A DNA stretch of 64,000 nt from Oasisia sp. SBJ-2009 (taxonomy: Eukaryota > Annelida > Polychaeta > Sabellida > Siboglinidae): contig OZ024862.1 of assembly GCA_964017155.1 (NCBI GenBank), positions 45,654,462-45,718,461 of the forward strand, read 5' to 3'. Both the position numbers and the translations under genes were made by a program. This document shows positions 11,033-24,034 of this stretch, one piece after another. The notes below the pieces were generated by a model, which was not told the origin of the DNA, searched no databases, and saw only the letters and a list, made by a program, of their open reading frames with translations. Within the stretch, counting starts at the first letter, position 1, and every line of letters begins with the position of its first letter.

Positions 11033-11262
11033 ATAACCTATCAGCAAAATTATTTGTCGCAAATTAACACGAGGCAAACAAGCTTTGAGGCATATTTAGA
11101 TAGGAAGCATAAATGACGTCACTATTGTGCGCCATAATCCGTGACAGTGATTTATAAAAACCTAATATTTTATTGCATTGAACGACATTTTAAGAAACAC
11201 TTCACAGTAATCATCACATGAGAGTTAACGAACAGCCCGTGACATTTATACCAAAAATGCAT
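11033..11262 (+). repeat. dispersed repeat A, copy 1
   Basis: Shares long stretches with 22331-22545 in the same orientation, for example CGCAAATTAACAC, GCGCCATAATCCGTGA and CGAACAGCCCGTG. Class unknown; it has no coding potential I can recognise. Confidence 0.7.
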
Positions 11263-11561
11263 TTGTGCACACATGTTATTACAACTGCGCTATTTTACCC
11301 AAAATAGCCTTTAAATAGATCATTTACGAAAATGTATGCATAGTTAGTGCGTTCAGGTACTCCAAACGAAAATTAAAATTATCAAAGATGAGATGAGACG
11401 ATCGCGCTATTAGAAATCATTGAAACTATTTATTATCGAACAACTTATAAAAATAAACTATACGATACTTTATAAGCTGCTAGATAATAATAATTTTATT
11501 GGCAATTATCACCATAATCGGGCCAAACAAGCATATGAGACGGTTCACCACCACATGCATG

Positions 11562-11660
11562 CAATACTTCAAGATGGTCGACGATCTTCCGTGTGGCGAT
11601 TGAGACTTCTTTCTTTTTCGGTTTGGGTTGCAGATTGTTGACGACGAAGACGCCACATAG
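11562..11660 (+). repeat. dispersed repeat B, copy 1 (inverted copy at 21512-21609)
   Basis: About 100 bases around CAAGATGGTCGACGATCTTC and TTGTTGACGACGAAGA are repeated as the reverse complement at 21512-21609 with few differences. Confidence 0.75.
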
Positions 11661-12189
11661 GACCAGTTCAGTATGTCGGTGGTAGGGAAGCCCATTGTTT
11701 CCCGCAGCCAGTTGCTACAATGACAATCACGAACACTTCTAAGCAGCCATATTTTATAAGCAAATGTCGGACGAGAAACAGATCGAGAGTGTGGCTATAT
11801 CCGTCATAGCTGGCTGGCGACAAGGCCCGTTGACTATTTGCGACGTGTCACAGCGGAATTACTTCACCCCAACAGAGCATCACATCGGCAGCGCAGTGTC
11901 GACACGCGACGACAAGGACAGTGTGCTCCCTCGATCGTCTTAAAATGTCCCCTTGCCCATAATAAGTATATTTAATCACATATTGGAATAAATAAGTAAC
12001 TGTCACGAAAATATGTTTGGAAACAGCATTGAGCCAAGTAATGCCAATAGCGAATTGCAGGTGCCGTCCGTCCGATGACCTTACTAGCTATTCTTTGATT
12101 TCCTGCCAAGTTTCTCCTAGATGCGAGAAATGTGTCGGGCACCGTGACATGGTTGCACCCCATTGACCGACTACGACGAGGGGTCAGAA

Positions 12190-12490
12190 GAGATTTAGAC
12201 TTCCTGGTCTGACTCATGTGAAAGTGTTAGGCCTATCCAAAAGAATTGTGTTACTTAACGTTTTGAATAGCCATTATGAAGTGAAGTGACTACAATAAAA
12301 CAGACACACCAGTATATTAATTGCTTCGATGTATCTGCAATGACGCATGTTAGGCAGTCTTTAAATACCATAGCGATTTTTAACCTTTTTATATACGACC
12401 CTGCGGATGCAGAAATACGTGGTAAATTTGATCAATATTGACGGGCAACGCACATGCTTGCATTTCAAAAGAGCTAGAGGTATGTGGTTT
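12190..12490 (+). repeat. dispersed repeat C, copy 1
   Basis: Matches 46672-46935 in the same orientation: TTAGACTTCCTGGTCT near the start, GATGTATCTGCA(A/G)TG in the middle and CATGCTTGCATTT plus AAAGAGC(T/C)AGAGG at the end. About 300 bases, non-coding, unnamed. Confidence 0.65.
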
Positions 12491-12599
12491 TGGCGAAATG
12501 CGATGAGCATAACACAACATTTCTCTGGTACAGTTTCTTTATAATCGACAAAACGTTAATAGGGCCACCAATGGGAAAAAATCATTAACATATTATATT

Positions 12600-13505
12600 A
12601 ACGAATGGCATGCAGACACTCTACTATCTAATCACACTCTGACTCGCGGTTGGGACACACGAAATACAGGAGCCCTGGTGTGCACTCACTGTGTGCCAAA
12701 TTTTTGCATTCTTGGAATTGAACCCAAACATATTATGGCCAACTGCAACTGAATGGTTCTCCGCACACCAAAACAAGGCCATTCCTCTTCATCGCTGCTT
12801 TCGTCGACTTTCTTTCACTTTTTATTAAAAATATTGTGTATGCTATAAATACATCACAGCTATATTGCGTTTACATACCATATTCGTACTGCATGGCGGG
12901 GTAAGACGGCTCCCGGGACCGTTTTGCCCCGTTCTAACAGGGCCGTCTTACCCCATACACAACAGTGCTGTCTTTTTCACCTTCACATGTTATCTTTTAA
13001 TATCGCTCCCATTTCGATGAAAGTCATTGAAAACGTGTATACATGCGAGTGCATTAGTACCAGTCGCTGGCTTATCATCACACGGTGAACATGTTAGCAT
13101 CGATTTGACCGAAGAGTGATTATTAGATCACAGGGTATGCAAACCTTTACAAAAGGTTTGTGAACTTACTTTTGGTATCGTTTAGCCTTGCAGTGGCTAA
13201 GAGTATTCGCTAGGTAGCAGTATCATGTTCCACTATTCAACGTTAGTTTGTGTTCACTCGTTTGGCAGAAAAGACGGGGGGCCGTATTACCCCCAGGGGC
13301 CGTTTTGCCCCAGGTTACCCTATGTGTAGGTTCTACCGATTATTACGAAATATGTAATAAATTGCGACAGAACATATCTAACAACAAAATGACATCGACA
13401 ACTTTCTTAAAGGTTAATGAAGCAGACAGTTTTTATTAATTTCGCAAACAGACGATCCATTCATAATCCACGAGACTGCGTTGTTTACGTACGCAAACAG
13501 ACGAC
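12600..13505 (-). mobile_element. DNA-transposon remnant, family X copy 1
   Basis: The stretch matches 24582-25290 as the reverse complement, and its right part (13330-13505) matches 27985-28160 as the reverse complement. It carries two boxes related to CCGTTTTGCCCC and AAGACGGGGGGCCGT. On the minus strand it holds a decayed version of the PHD-like Cys-rich coding tail described at 25062-25247, with a one-base length change that breaks the frame. Confidence 0.55.
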
Positions 13506-13664
13506 GCCGTCAGAATCGACGTGACTGTACGGTTCACGTCTACGTTAACGAACGTAATTATCACCATGGCAACACTCAGCAGATTTCCCGTCGTCATCAT
13601 TACAGATCGTTAATAGACATGTATAAAGTGTTTCGACCATTCACCAATCGGCGCATGCATGTCA

Positions 13665-13745
13665 TAATAATAATAATAATAGTTTATTTCTTATACAGCG
13701 CCCCATCGAAATAATTGTTCTGGGGCGCTTTACAATGATTATTCC
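13665..13745 (-). mobile_element. L2-like 3' tail with (ATT)n end
   Basis: On the minus strand it reads TTGTAAAGCGCCCCAGAAC, then GGGGCGCTGTATAAGAAATA, and ends in (TTA)n, the typical form of an L2-type LINE or L2-mobilised SINE 3' end. Confidence 0.5.
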
Positions 13746-13785
13746 AAAAATGATAGACGTAGAGGCAGGCTGGTAATGAATCATT

Positions 13786-14163
13786 GAATGAATGAATGAA
13801 TGAATGAACGGACGGACGGACGGACGGACGGACGGACGGACGGACGGACGGACGGACGGACGGACGGACGGACGGACGGACGGACGGACGGACGGACGGA
13901 CGGACGGACGGACGGACGGACGGACGGACGGACGGACGGACGGACGGACGGACGGACGGACGGACGGACGGACGGACGGACGGACGGACGGACGGACGGA
14001 CGGACGGACGGACGGACGGACGGACGGACGGACGGACGGACGGACGGACGGACGGACGGACGGACGGACGGACGGACGGACGGACGGACGGACGGACGGA
14101 CGGACGGACGGACGGACGGACGGACGGACGGACGGACGGACGAACGAACGAACGAATGAATGA
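13786..14163. repeat. compound tetranucleotide array, mainly (GACG)n
   Basis: (AATG)n runs into about 84 uninterrupted GACG units (13808-14142), then (GAAC)n and (GAAT)n. It is open in several frames and yields DGRT/RPSV peptides without meaning. Confidence 0.97.
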
Positions 14164-17100
14164 AAGTTTATTTAACAACAACAACAACAACACAGGAATA
14201 ATCAACATAGTATGGGGAAAATAATACAATACGTAATGGTAACGACAATACAATATAATACAATTCCATGATTGGTGAATTGCTGCTGTTGTTAAAGGGA
14301 CATAGCAGAAGTCATACGACTTGTAAGGCGCTATGCCCTTTTCAACTAAAATACGTAGTAGTTATAGTAAAAGTTACAAGATTGAATACAAAGCAACCAT
14401 AAAAACAGCGAAAGATCTCTCGCACTTGACGTCTGCTGGTCGGCGCATCTCGCATACCCAACGGAAGCTTCGTTTTGTTGTTGTCCTGTCGGAGCAAACG
14501 CTTCTCGGTCGATTTTGGCGAACTTCCAGTTTCGCTGCATGTACAGTGTCGCTGACGGACGCTTCGCGCGTCGTCCATCGGTCCCACGACGTGCCGTTGA
14601 CATCGATGCCGACGAGGGACGATCGGGAATCGCGGGCCGGTGTTCCGGTTGTCATCCCTGGCCTAATCGTTGATCGGTCGTCTCCATGACGTCAGGTTTG
14701 CCCTAGTCCCTAGAAAACCAGAGCTAAACATTGAGCCGAGCAAACATTCAAAGCCGTAGTAGGGGAAGTAGGGGCATATCCGCACGCCGAGGCATGTCCG
14801 CACACCCTGTTATTTGCGCATCGCGTAACATCTGGTTAGTGGAATCATGCTAAGCGGCATCGTCTAACCCCCAAATCAACCACTTGCATATACTTTTTGA
14901 TAGAAGTGAATAAGTTTCCTTTAAACATACTAAACATTTTCTCTCTCCCTTCCTCCCTGCCTGGCCGCCCCTCCCCCTATCCCTGTCCCTGTCCATCTCC
15001 CTCCCCCTCTCCCTCTCCCTCACTTTCTTTAATCTCTACTATTTCCCTTATCACTTTCCCTCTACACCCCTCTTCCTCCATATTTTCATCCACCAATCCT
15101 TTTCACCCCTCCCATCATTCTAATTAAGCCGCAATTCAGTACGGTCATGGGTAATTGCACATGCGACAAGAAGAATGAAACTACTTGTGCAAGGCAACCG
15201 GGTTTTGTCCGTCGGTAATACCTGACATGTTTCATTGTCAATTAGCACAGACAATGCAAAGCTTCACTGCCGTGGACATTCTTAGCCTGACGTGCGGCCT
15301 CCGACAATGGTATGTTCTTGGTCCCGCGCAAGAACGCACACATTGACAACGTATGATTAGTAACCTCTGTCACGTTGCACCTGAGAGTTGCTACAAACAA
15401 ATGACTTAAGCGTTCGATCGAAAGCATGGATTCGTCGAAGTGCAGTTGTATTCGAAATGCAGTTCTTCTGGTTTTCAGTACAAGACCAACTTTGACGTGT
15501 TTATGGATGGTTCGTGTTTGGTCGGGTGCAGCGTATTATATGGTATTCAGCAAACGATACACATTTGACGCTTTGACAGTTGTTCTCGAATGAGCTGCAC
15601 ATGTTGCAGTTTGGGAGTCGTCAAACATTGGGATATACAACAAGACGCCAAAAAAGAGATGGACGACTGCTACAGACAATTGCGTTAAGGTAAGTAGACT
15701 ATGTGTGTAATGTTGTTATTGTATTTAGAACGGCAATATGCAACTGTGGGTAGAACATCACATATATTGCCATGTGGTACAGTGTCGACATTCTATGTTG
15801 CTAACTTGCATAGTTAAACCAGCACGCATACGTATGACAATTTTTTTATCATTATGCATAAATGTTAGCGTCACTATATTTTGAATATAATTACGCAGAT
15901 AACCCATTTCTCGTTAATCAAAGCATTACTTGGGAACATATTGGATATGTAATGAATAGATGCACTTGCTGATTTGCGTCGATATAAATCGTAGGTAAGC
16001 ATTGTATTTATTAATTATATAAAATAACTAATAGGTTTTAATCCACCTCGGTTTATTATCTTAAATTGTGAATTCTCATATACCAATGCGAGTTATTTTA
16101 TTCACTGTAGGATGTACTGTATTATGTATGTATTATGTATCCGCGTTTTAAAATATTGCCTTATTTAATTTTATGAAGGAGAAAACGTCGGCAATATGTG
16201 CGCCATATTGTTGCCCAACTTCCGCTATAGAACCATGAATCTGCATAAGTCAACATTAATAATTATAGTTATGCATGTTAACATGTTTGATGTATCATAT
16301 GATATAGTATGCCATATAAGCCCAGTTATAAAGTAATGCTGCAACATAAATAACGTCAGATGTATCAGCTTACGTGTCTTACAAGTTGACACCACAATGT
16401 CACCAGCTAAGGTTCGACATGGGTTTATAAGCAAACAAAATGGCTACCTTCATTGCAACTGAGTGTTCCGACCGCACGTGGCGGAAGGGGTTACTAGTGA
16501 CGCTCATCCTATGGAGGTCACAACCGATCTGGCGAATCGGGGTTTGGGCCAGGTAATTTCCCTCCCATAGGAACACTTCCGGCGGAAGTCGGTCAGTTGT
16601 GAGGGAGTAAGGATTGTGACCAACCGTGCCAGGGAACGTTATGAGGAGCAACCGATGAGGTATCTCTGGCCGAACTAGTTACATTAGATTGTACTACAGG
16701 CTATGTACACAGTGTCTCCCACTTCCTCATTCCCTCTTTTTTCTTTTTAAAAGTTTTTCTTTAAAACAGTAATTGTGTGACATTGACATTAACTGTTATT
16801 TTTAAGGTATTCAGAAAAATATTAATTTAATTTAATTCAAGGCTGTTAATGTTTAACTTTAAAACACATTTTGTTTTGTTTTAATCGTACACAACATCTC
16901 AACTTCACAATAAGCTTTAGTTAATTTGTTGCACGTACGTAAATAGTAAATAGCTAAGATACAATAATTTTTACTATTTACATATACTACTACATCTTTA
17001 ATCGTCACTAAATAAATAAATCGAACTATAATATATTAATAATAATACATTCAATGTATGAATAAATAATTGCGATCATTCAATGTTAAGATACTTGTTA

Positions 17101-18470
17101 AAAAAAATTTACGTTTATTTATACATGTATATGTTATCTAGTATAACCTTTGGTTATCATCTTTTCAATGAGATATTCATTAATGTTAAATTTATATTTA
17201 TTTACTTTCATACGTGTACACAACACGTGACAAAGTACCTGCATTGATCAGTAAAACAACTAACACTATGACACATAACGAAAATATCGAAGATATCTTA
17301 TACCTACATATTTTCATTATAAAAGAAGAAGGATTTGTTTTTATTTGACCATTATTTCAAAACAATATTAAAAAAATAATTAGAACAATGCAAACATAAA
17401 AATACTGTTTTAACACTAAAGCCCTGTCAAGTGTTTCTCTAAATCATGTTGTTCACTTGCATAGTTTAGGGTATTGTCGGTTCAGTGTTGTGTGTGGCAG
17501 GTTCATACCCTGCTGGTGTTCCTTATGCAAACACTACATGTTGTGTGCACACACATTGATTCCATTTAATAAGTTTAGCTGGTTTTGTGGTATTTTAGAA
17601 ATGCAATGAACTACTTGTATACATAAGCAGGAATATCAATTGTTTCTTTGTCAATGTTTTGCATCTTGATTGCCAAACAAAGAGCGATTAATATCCAACT
17701 CACACAAGTACAACGTAAGACCTACATGTGGGCTGTAGAAGAAGGCAGATAACATGTTTCTCGCTGGCAGCATCAAATGGCCAGCGTCAGAGTTCTGCCA
17801 GGTTATCAAGTTACACAACAATCATAACTCTTGTAAAGGTTAGCGTAGAATATGTTGAGGACTGCAGTAGCCATATCAAAGTATGGTAGTTACAAAAAGT
17901 CAAGGACGTAAGTAAAGCCCATATCCCAGAGGGAGTGAGAGACAATCGCTGAAAGCAGATAACCAGCATCAATAGATAAGGAATACAACTTAAGTTGACC
18001 GCCAGTTAAAATGTAATAATTAAGTTAACACATTGAATTTTATTATTATATTTGCATGGAAAACAAGTTTTATTTGTTCACATCAAATTTAATGTTCACC
18101 TAGGTATCAGCTTACATGGATGTTGGGTTGTTAACAATTAATACATAAACACATATCAAACTGTTAATTTTATGATCTCAGTCCATAGCAATAAATATAA
18201 ACAGAAAATGTGCTCACATGTGACATGCATAAAACACTGGACATAGTTTATCAGCGTACTCTATTGTTGCTACCATCTTGTCACATCAACTGCAGTAAGC
18301 AATGAATACCTGTGGCAGGTCATATTATCTAGAGTTGACATGATAACTCAATAAAAGAAATGTTTTGAAGTTTGCTGTGCAAAGAGTGGACAAACAATTT
18401 GTAACCAGTCACAAAAATAGTCATTTATTTCAGTCGGCAGTTCAGCAGAATACAGACATGTCTTTAAAAT
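14164..18470. other. intergenic, no gene seen
   Basis: Mostly AT-rich sequence. A CpG-richer patch at 14400-14700 has short overlapping ORFs on both strands without recognisable domains. A pyrimidine-rich tract lies at 14941-15115. Around 17430-17530 TAGTTTAGGGTAT and GGTTCATACCC loosely resemble tRNA A and B boxes of a SINE head, too weak to call. Confidence 0.5.
14294..14341. repeat. short hairpin
   Basis: AAAGGGACATAGC pairs with GCTATGCCCTTT, with a second inner stem AAGTC/GACTT. It is about 48 bases in all. Confidence 0.6.
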
Positions 18471-18477
18471 AACCCAC

Positions 18478-18566
18478 CAGAATATAGACAGTCCACCAGA
18501 ATACAGATGACCCACCAGAATAAAGATAACCCACCAAAATATACAGCCCACCAGAACAAAGATAGC
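18478..18566. repeat. 18-bp tandem repeat
   Basis: About five units of CCCACCAGAATA(T/C)AGA(C/T) with small changes. Confidence 0.8.
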
Positions 18567-19027
18567 CTAATCAGGGAGTAAACCTTCAACATGCATGTTG
18601 TAGTCATAAGGAGAAAATAGTAAATGAAAATAACCTAGGAGCTGGCAACCTCCCTAGTACTAGGACTATCAAATGTTAAAGAATTAATAATTTCAAAGAA
18701 TGGTTGTAGCATGAAGCCCATTACACACAAATATAATGGGACAATATATATATATACATTGCATTCAGACTTCAACGTTACTTAACAACATGAGAGTTGT
18801 GCAACTAATCAACAGAAGTAATCAGGAATAGGAATATATTATACATATACCAGTTTTGTGACAGCCATGGAAATGTGTGCAATCATAGTTAATCACCATG
18901 GCAATATGTCAGCATTGCAGACCTTGCATAGCAAGCCTTGATAGAAGTGGGCCCAGCATCGATGACCACATCACCATGGCAACAGGTCAGAGCTGTCATC
19001 CTGTTAGAACCTACCCCACGTTGACAC

Positions 19028-19560
19028 TGTTTATGCCTGCAACACACTGACAAATGTTAATGCATGCAACACAGTGACACTGTTAGAGCTTGCAATACAC
19101 TGACATTGTGACTTCCTGCAACACACCGACAAATGTTAATGCGTGCAATACACTGACACTGTTAGAGCTTGCAACACACTGATATTGGGACAGCCTGCAA
19201 CACACCTACAAATGTTAATGCGAGCAACACACTGACACTCTTTGAGCTTGCAACACACTGACATTGTGACAGCCTGCAACACACTTATAAACTAAATGAT
19301 AATGCGTGCAACACACCGACATTGTGAGAGCTTGCAACACACTGACAAATGTTAATGCATGCAACACACTGACACTGTTAGAGCTTGCAACACACTGACA
19401 TTGTGACAGCCTGCAAAACACTGATACTTTTAAAGCGTCAACATCCTGACATTGTTTCAGCCTGTAACACTGACACATAGAGCCTACATGACACTGACAC
19501 TGTTAGAGCCTGAAACACATTGACACCGTCATCGCCTGTAACACAGTGACTCCTCTAAGA
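19028..19560. repeat. minisatellite of about 26-28-bp half-units
   Basis: Alternating units GCAACACACTGACATTGTGA and TTAGAGCTTGCAACACACTG, diverged from one another. Short minus-strand ORFs here (SVSVLQAL-like) are products of the repeat. Confidence 0.85.
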
Positions 19561-20392
19561 CAGTGGTAGGTGCTACTGAGGAGCCACAGTTAGAAATTTA
19601 CCAGGTAGCCGAATCTGTACATCACCACAATCAAATTATTCCAGAGAAAAAAAACATAATACAAACAACTGATTATGTCTACGTTTACTTGTGTGTTTGT
19701 TTGTGTATTAATTTATATGTGTGTGCATGTACTTGCCTTATGTGCTTGTGTGTGTATGTATGTGTACATGTCTATGTGCTGTGTGTGTGTTTGTGTACAT
19801 GTGTGTGCCTGCATGCCTTCATGTGTGTATGCACATGCATGTGTTTGTTAATAACTGAGAATATCATACTGAATACATCCATCACTTATGCAGTTTCCTC
19901 ACAATAATATTTCTGGTGTCATAAAAAAGAAAGTGGAGTTAAAATGGGAAAACAAAATTATGATGGAAGTAATATGCTTTTAGAGCTCTGACACAGGATG
20001 ATACAAAGCTGGTAAGAGCTGCCAAATGACCGGTGATGTTGCCAGTTGCTCAGCTGACACAAACAGGAACAGACTTATAATTCTGAAAACGTCATGACAT
20101 TTGAAAATAATTAGTTATATTGTATGTGCCAGGAATATGAGCTATATCATCTATGCTCATTTTCACTATCATGGTCACTATTAAAGTCACATTTGGGATT
20201 GGTCAAAAGAGAATAGATTAACAAGCTGATCAGAATCTGTTTCCTTTAGTATTGTGTTTTGTAGATTATTTGGCACTAGAACATTATTCTGTCATTAGAT
20301 GAGTAACAATATATCTAGAAAGTTTATCACCATATCATCATTCTGTCATGCAATGTGTAATGACATTGACATCTCGGTAGTTGTCATAGTCA

Positions 20393-20491
<99 letters not shown>

Positions 20492-20511
20492 GCAGGCAGG
20501 CAGGCAGGCAA
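20393..20511. repeat. (CTGG)n then (CAGG)n array
   Basis: About 24 CTGG units followed by about six GGCA units. The two halves are near reverse complements (CTGG versus CCTG), so the junction can fold back. Confidence 0.95.
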
Positions 20512-20901
20512 AACAACAAAATATCTCATCAGATTACTTACAAACCTTGACCCTTCGACTGTGTGAATGTTTGGTCAGGATACAACAAAGTATGTCATGA
20601 ATTACTTTACAAACTTTTTTCTCTGCCTATAAAATCAACGATTCTGCAAACGTGAAATTTGTAATTAAATGATCAAGTTTTTCTTACAATGTTTACACAG
20701 ATATTACGTTACATGTATCAAATCAGAACCTATAGCAATGCTTCATGTGTGGTTAATAATTACATCTGTGTATGAAAAATTTGGTTTGATGACTTCCTTA
20801 CAGTATGTGAGATGTTTATCAAGCTTAAACATTGCATTACCATAACACATGCATAGATAAAAACACAAATTTCTCTTCGCGGTGAATGTGGCTGTGGTGA
20901 T

Positions 20902-20928
20902 GTGTGTGCGTGTGCGTGTCTGTGGTGA

Positions 20929-20960
<32 letters not shown>

Positions 20961-21127
20961 TGCGTGCGTGTGTGTGTGAATGTGTGTGAGTGAGTGTGTG
21001 TGTGTGTGTGTGTGTGTGCGCGTGCGTGCGTGCGTGCGTGTGGTGTGTGTGTGCGTGTGTCTGTGGTGATGTGTGTGTGTGTGTGTGTGCGTGTGTGCGT
21101 GCGCGAGTGTGCGTGCGTGCGTGGTGT
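20902..21127. repeat. TG/TGCG-rich low-complexity tract
   Basis: Mixed (TG)n and (TGCG)n blocks. The histidine/threonine-rich minus-strand and valine/cysteine plus-strand ORFs over it are artefacts. Confidence 0.93.
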
Positions 21128-21373
21128 GCCTGCACATACGGGCGGCGCTGTCCTGTGAAGAGAGCTGCGTGAGCCGTATTTTCAACATGACACGACATCG
21201 AAATGGGACGTGTTGACAATTTTTGCGGTGACGTTCGCAATTTCTGGGTCGTCGGATATTGACCTCGGAAGACAAGACGGGGGCGCTGCATTGGAGGAGG
21301 GGGGGGGGGTGGGGTTAGAGTTTGATACCTGTTCGCGGCGAATTTCACAACTGAAGAATGTTCATGGCGGAAC

Positions 21374-21374
<1 letters not shown>

Positions 21375-21411
<37 letters not shown>
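21375..21411. repeat. (TA)n microsatellite
   Basis: A pure TA run of 37 bases. Confidence 0.95.
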
Positions 21412-21414
<3 letters not shown>

Positions 21415-21511
21415 GGCGCACTTCACCATCGAAGCGTTTAGGAGATACGTTATTCTAATGAAAACATTGCGAGGCACAATTGCGACGATCGATCCATCAA
21501 CACACCCTAGA

Positions 21512-21609
21512 TATGTGGCCTCTTCGTCGTCAACAATCTGCATCCCAAGCCGAAAAAGAAAGCATTCTCAATCGCCACACGGAAGATCGTCGACCATCTT
21601 GAAGTATTG
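21512..21609 (-). repeat. dispersed repeat B, copy 2
   Basis: The inverted partner of 11562-11660, with shared motifs TCTTCGTCGTCAACAATCTG and ACGGAAGATCGTCGACCATC. Confidence 0.75.
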
Positions 21610-22330
21610 TTTTATTACCTAACAAAATGATACATCGAATGACGAAAAAGACACCGTCAACAATCAACCAGTCATTTAGATTAGATATGATACATATCTG
21701 GTTAAAATAACTGACAGTTGAAGACGGCGGGTAAGCCATGGAAGGAATCTGCAAGCCGGCGAACCTCCAACCCCTTTCGGGGAGGAGGAAGTCTGATTTC
21801 CCAATGCTTGAACAGCGAAAGGAGTTTACTCTCCTCCCGACCAAGGTTACCGAAAATAAATTACACCGATCTACACCCTATAACACCCTAACATTTAACG
21901 TCCGATAATTGTGAATAAAGTCGGCAGCCGCTTCAATAACTTAAATTGAATCTGATGTCTCATCCCGTGCGACCGACGTTCAATATGAAAGCCTCTTCGA
22001 GTTCCAATCCGATGGCCGTATCGTGCGCGTCGTATAGTGTGCAGGGCCTAGACTCTATAGTCCACACATCTCGATGTCACCGTGGCCGTTTGCTACAACA
22101 ACATAATCATTGAAGCGATTTAATAGTAAGTGTATCCACGGGCGTCGATCGGTGGGGGACGGGGGGGACGCGTCCCCCCCCCCCCCCACTTTTCAGGGTG
22201 GGGGGACAGCATAGGAATTGTCTCCCCCACTTTTCAGTTCAGAAAAATTGCGAGGCATATAGCCTGACTCAACAATCCTTTCTCTTAAAAGCCGCTACAT
22301 AGGACTAGCTAGACAATAAACTTGCGATAT

Positions 22331-22545
22331 GAAGTTCAGCAAAGTTATTTATCGCAAATTAACACAAGGCAAACAGGTTTTCGGGCATGTTTTGCTGTTA
22401 GTGCGCCATAATCCGTGATAGCTAGTTATTTATACAAACGTAATATTTTAATGTATTGAACGAAATTTTAGACAACTCTTCACAGTAGTCATCACAGGAG
22501 AGCTATCGAACAGCCCGTGGCATTTATATCAACAATGCTTTGTTA
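22331..22545 (+). repeat. dispersed repeat A, copy 2
   Basis: The direct partner of 11033-11262. The bases after it (TTTCGCTGCACATTGATGAT) are the reverse complement of a segment at 10958-10977, just left of copy 1, so one copy is rearranged. Confidence 0.7.
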
Positions 22546-22638
22546 TTTCGCTGCACATTGATGATTTTTAAATTTGTCGCGGATACGCAGAAAGGCCAAT
22601 CGGAAAGTTGATAACTACCGGAAAAATGTAAGCCGCTG

Positions 22639-22997
22639 CCGGTGTGGCGGTCCAGAACGTCGAGCGGTCCAGAACGTCGAACGTTAGCTCTAGGTTCATG
22701 TCAAAGGTTAGCGGTTCACGTCTCGGCATCGTGGTCGTTGTGCAGAGAAATGACAAGAACACGCGCGCGCTGGAAACTGTAGTGTGCAACGTAGGGGGTC
22801 GAAAAGTAGGTTGTCGCTACAGCGCGCATAAATTATTTATTATGTAATACAGTCGCCGCGGGGGTCATGATCTCAGACTCGACATTCTGGCGCGGGGTCA
22901 AAGTTTATCGGCCACCTGAGGTTACGCCAATTAAGCGCGCATGTGCATACGTGGAACGACGTTCTGGACCGCTCGACGTTCTGGACCGTCACACCGG
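22639..22997. mobile_element. MITE with about 42-bp terminal inverted repeats
   Basis: The left arm CCGGTGTGGCGGTCCAGAAC continues into a doubled CGGTCCAGAACGTCGAG motif; the right arm is its reverse complement ending CCGTCACACCGG. The arms differ at few positions. The 270-bp interior has short ORFs on both strands but no transposase. It lies inside copy a of the G/C-tract element. Confidence 0.8.
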
Positions 22998-23210
22998 GCT
23001 ATATCAGTTTACAACCTTGTGTTGAAATTATTAATAGGCTCTAGCCATCAAGCACATTTTAAATGATGAAATTTGTGTTGCACTTTCACCCCTCGCCTCG
23101 CCGGCAGAAGCGGTGGATTCCTGCACTTTGTGTAACATAATATTCCCATTTGATTGATGACAATTTTCTTTGCCAAAATGTTGGATTGGGAAGTTCTACA
23201 CAGGCACAGC

Positions 23211-23948
23211 ATGGGCATCGATCAGTGGGGGACGAGGGGGACGCTGACCACCCCACGGCCTGAGAGGGTCAGCATACAAAATTTCATCATACTTTTTCAG
23301 TTCATAAAACAAATTTATAGGCATATATAGCAAGACTGATCACTCTCCTATCTTAAAAACCGTACATCGTAGTAGTAAAATTAATAATAAGAACAAAACT
23401 TCCGACTACCTAGTGGAAAATCACTAGATAAATTGCTTGGTTGGCAGCAGCCCGCAACTAGATCTAAGTCCAGTAAATAGTCATCATGCCGGGCTCTGTC
23501 ATTTTGCACCCTTTTATTGATATATAGCCATCAAGCACATAATAGATTATTAATTTGTGTTTGCGCTGTCACCCCTTGGATTACAACCTGGTCGCCCTGG
23601 TGGATATTTATATCGCATACGGCGGAACCAGAGGATTTGTGCACTTTGTGTAATTTGATCTCAGTTTTAGTGCTGAAAAATGTCTTTGGTGGGATTGGGA
23701 TGTCATACACAGGCACCCCTGTAAGCCCTGCATCTTGTCACTCTATGAATCAGGCAAGCAGTGTTGGTCCAAAGTCTACCCCCAAATGTTCAGTTAGTGG
23801 GGTAGGACATGGCCCCTCTTCAAATATATGTTGTCAACATAACTACTATAAAAAGCATAACATAAAGGCGTTTTTTAGTTTAGAATTAGCACCAGACCAA
23901 CAATGAATTATGATTTATATTTAAAAAAATACTTATGTGTATTTCAGG

Positions 23949-24002
<54 letters not shown>

Positions 24003-24003
24003 G

Positions 24004-24034
<31 letters not shown>

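Larger units (their letters stand above)
9796..12600. other. region 3' of POT1, no gene seen
   Basis: This holds POT1 3' flank, then a stretch rich in ATCGTA/TACGAT motifs (10085-10470), then three segments that recur elsewhere: 11033-11262 (also 22331-22545), 11562-11660 (inverted at 21512-21609) and 12190-12490 (also 46672-46935). I see no supported coding region. Confidence 0.6.
22138..23210 (+). mobile_element. G/C-tract transposable element, copy a
   Basis: It begins GGGCGTCGATCGGTGGGGGA and a C tract followed by CACTTTTCAG, and includes AGCCATCAAGCACAT and TTTGTGTTGCACTTTCACC near its right end. The element at 23211 begins with nearly the same bases and repeats the same internal markers in the same order. 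No transposase frame is visible. Copy a contains dispersed repeat A (22331-22545) and a nested MITE (22639-22997). Confidence 0.5.

Noticed and set aside
17430..17530. tRNA gene or SINE head (GGTTCATACCC)
   Set aside because: The B-box-like motif is present, but the arms do not pair into a cloverleaf and the A box is poor.
23517..23906. 129-residue frame as a gene
   Set aside because: It lies within a transposable element next to a TA array, with no known motif.
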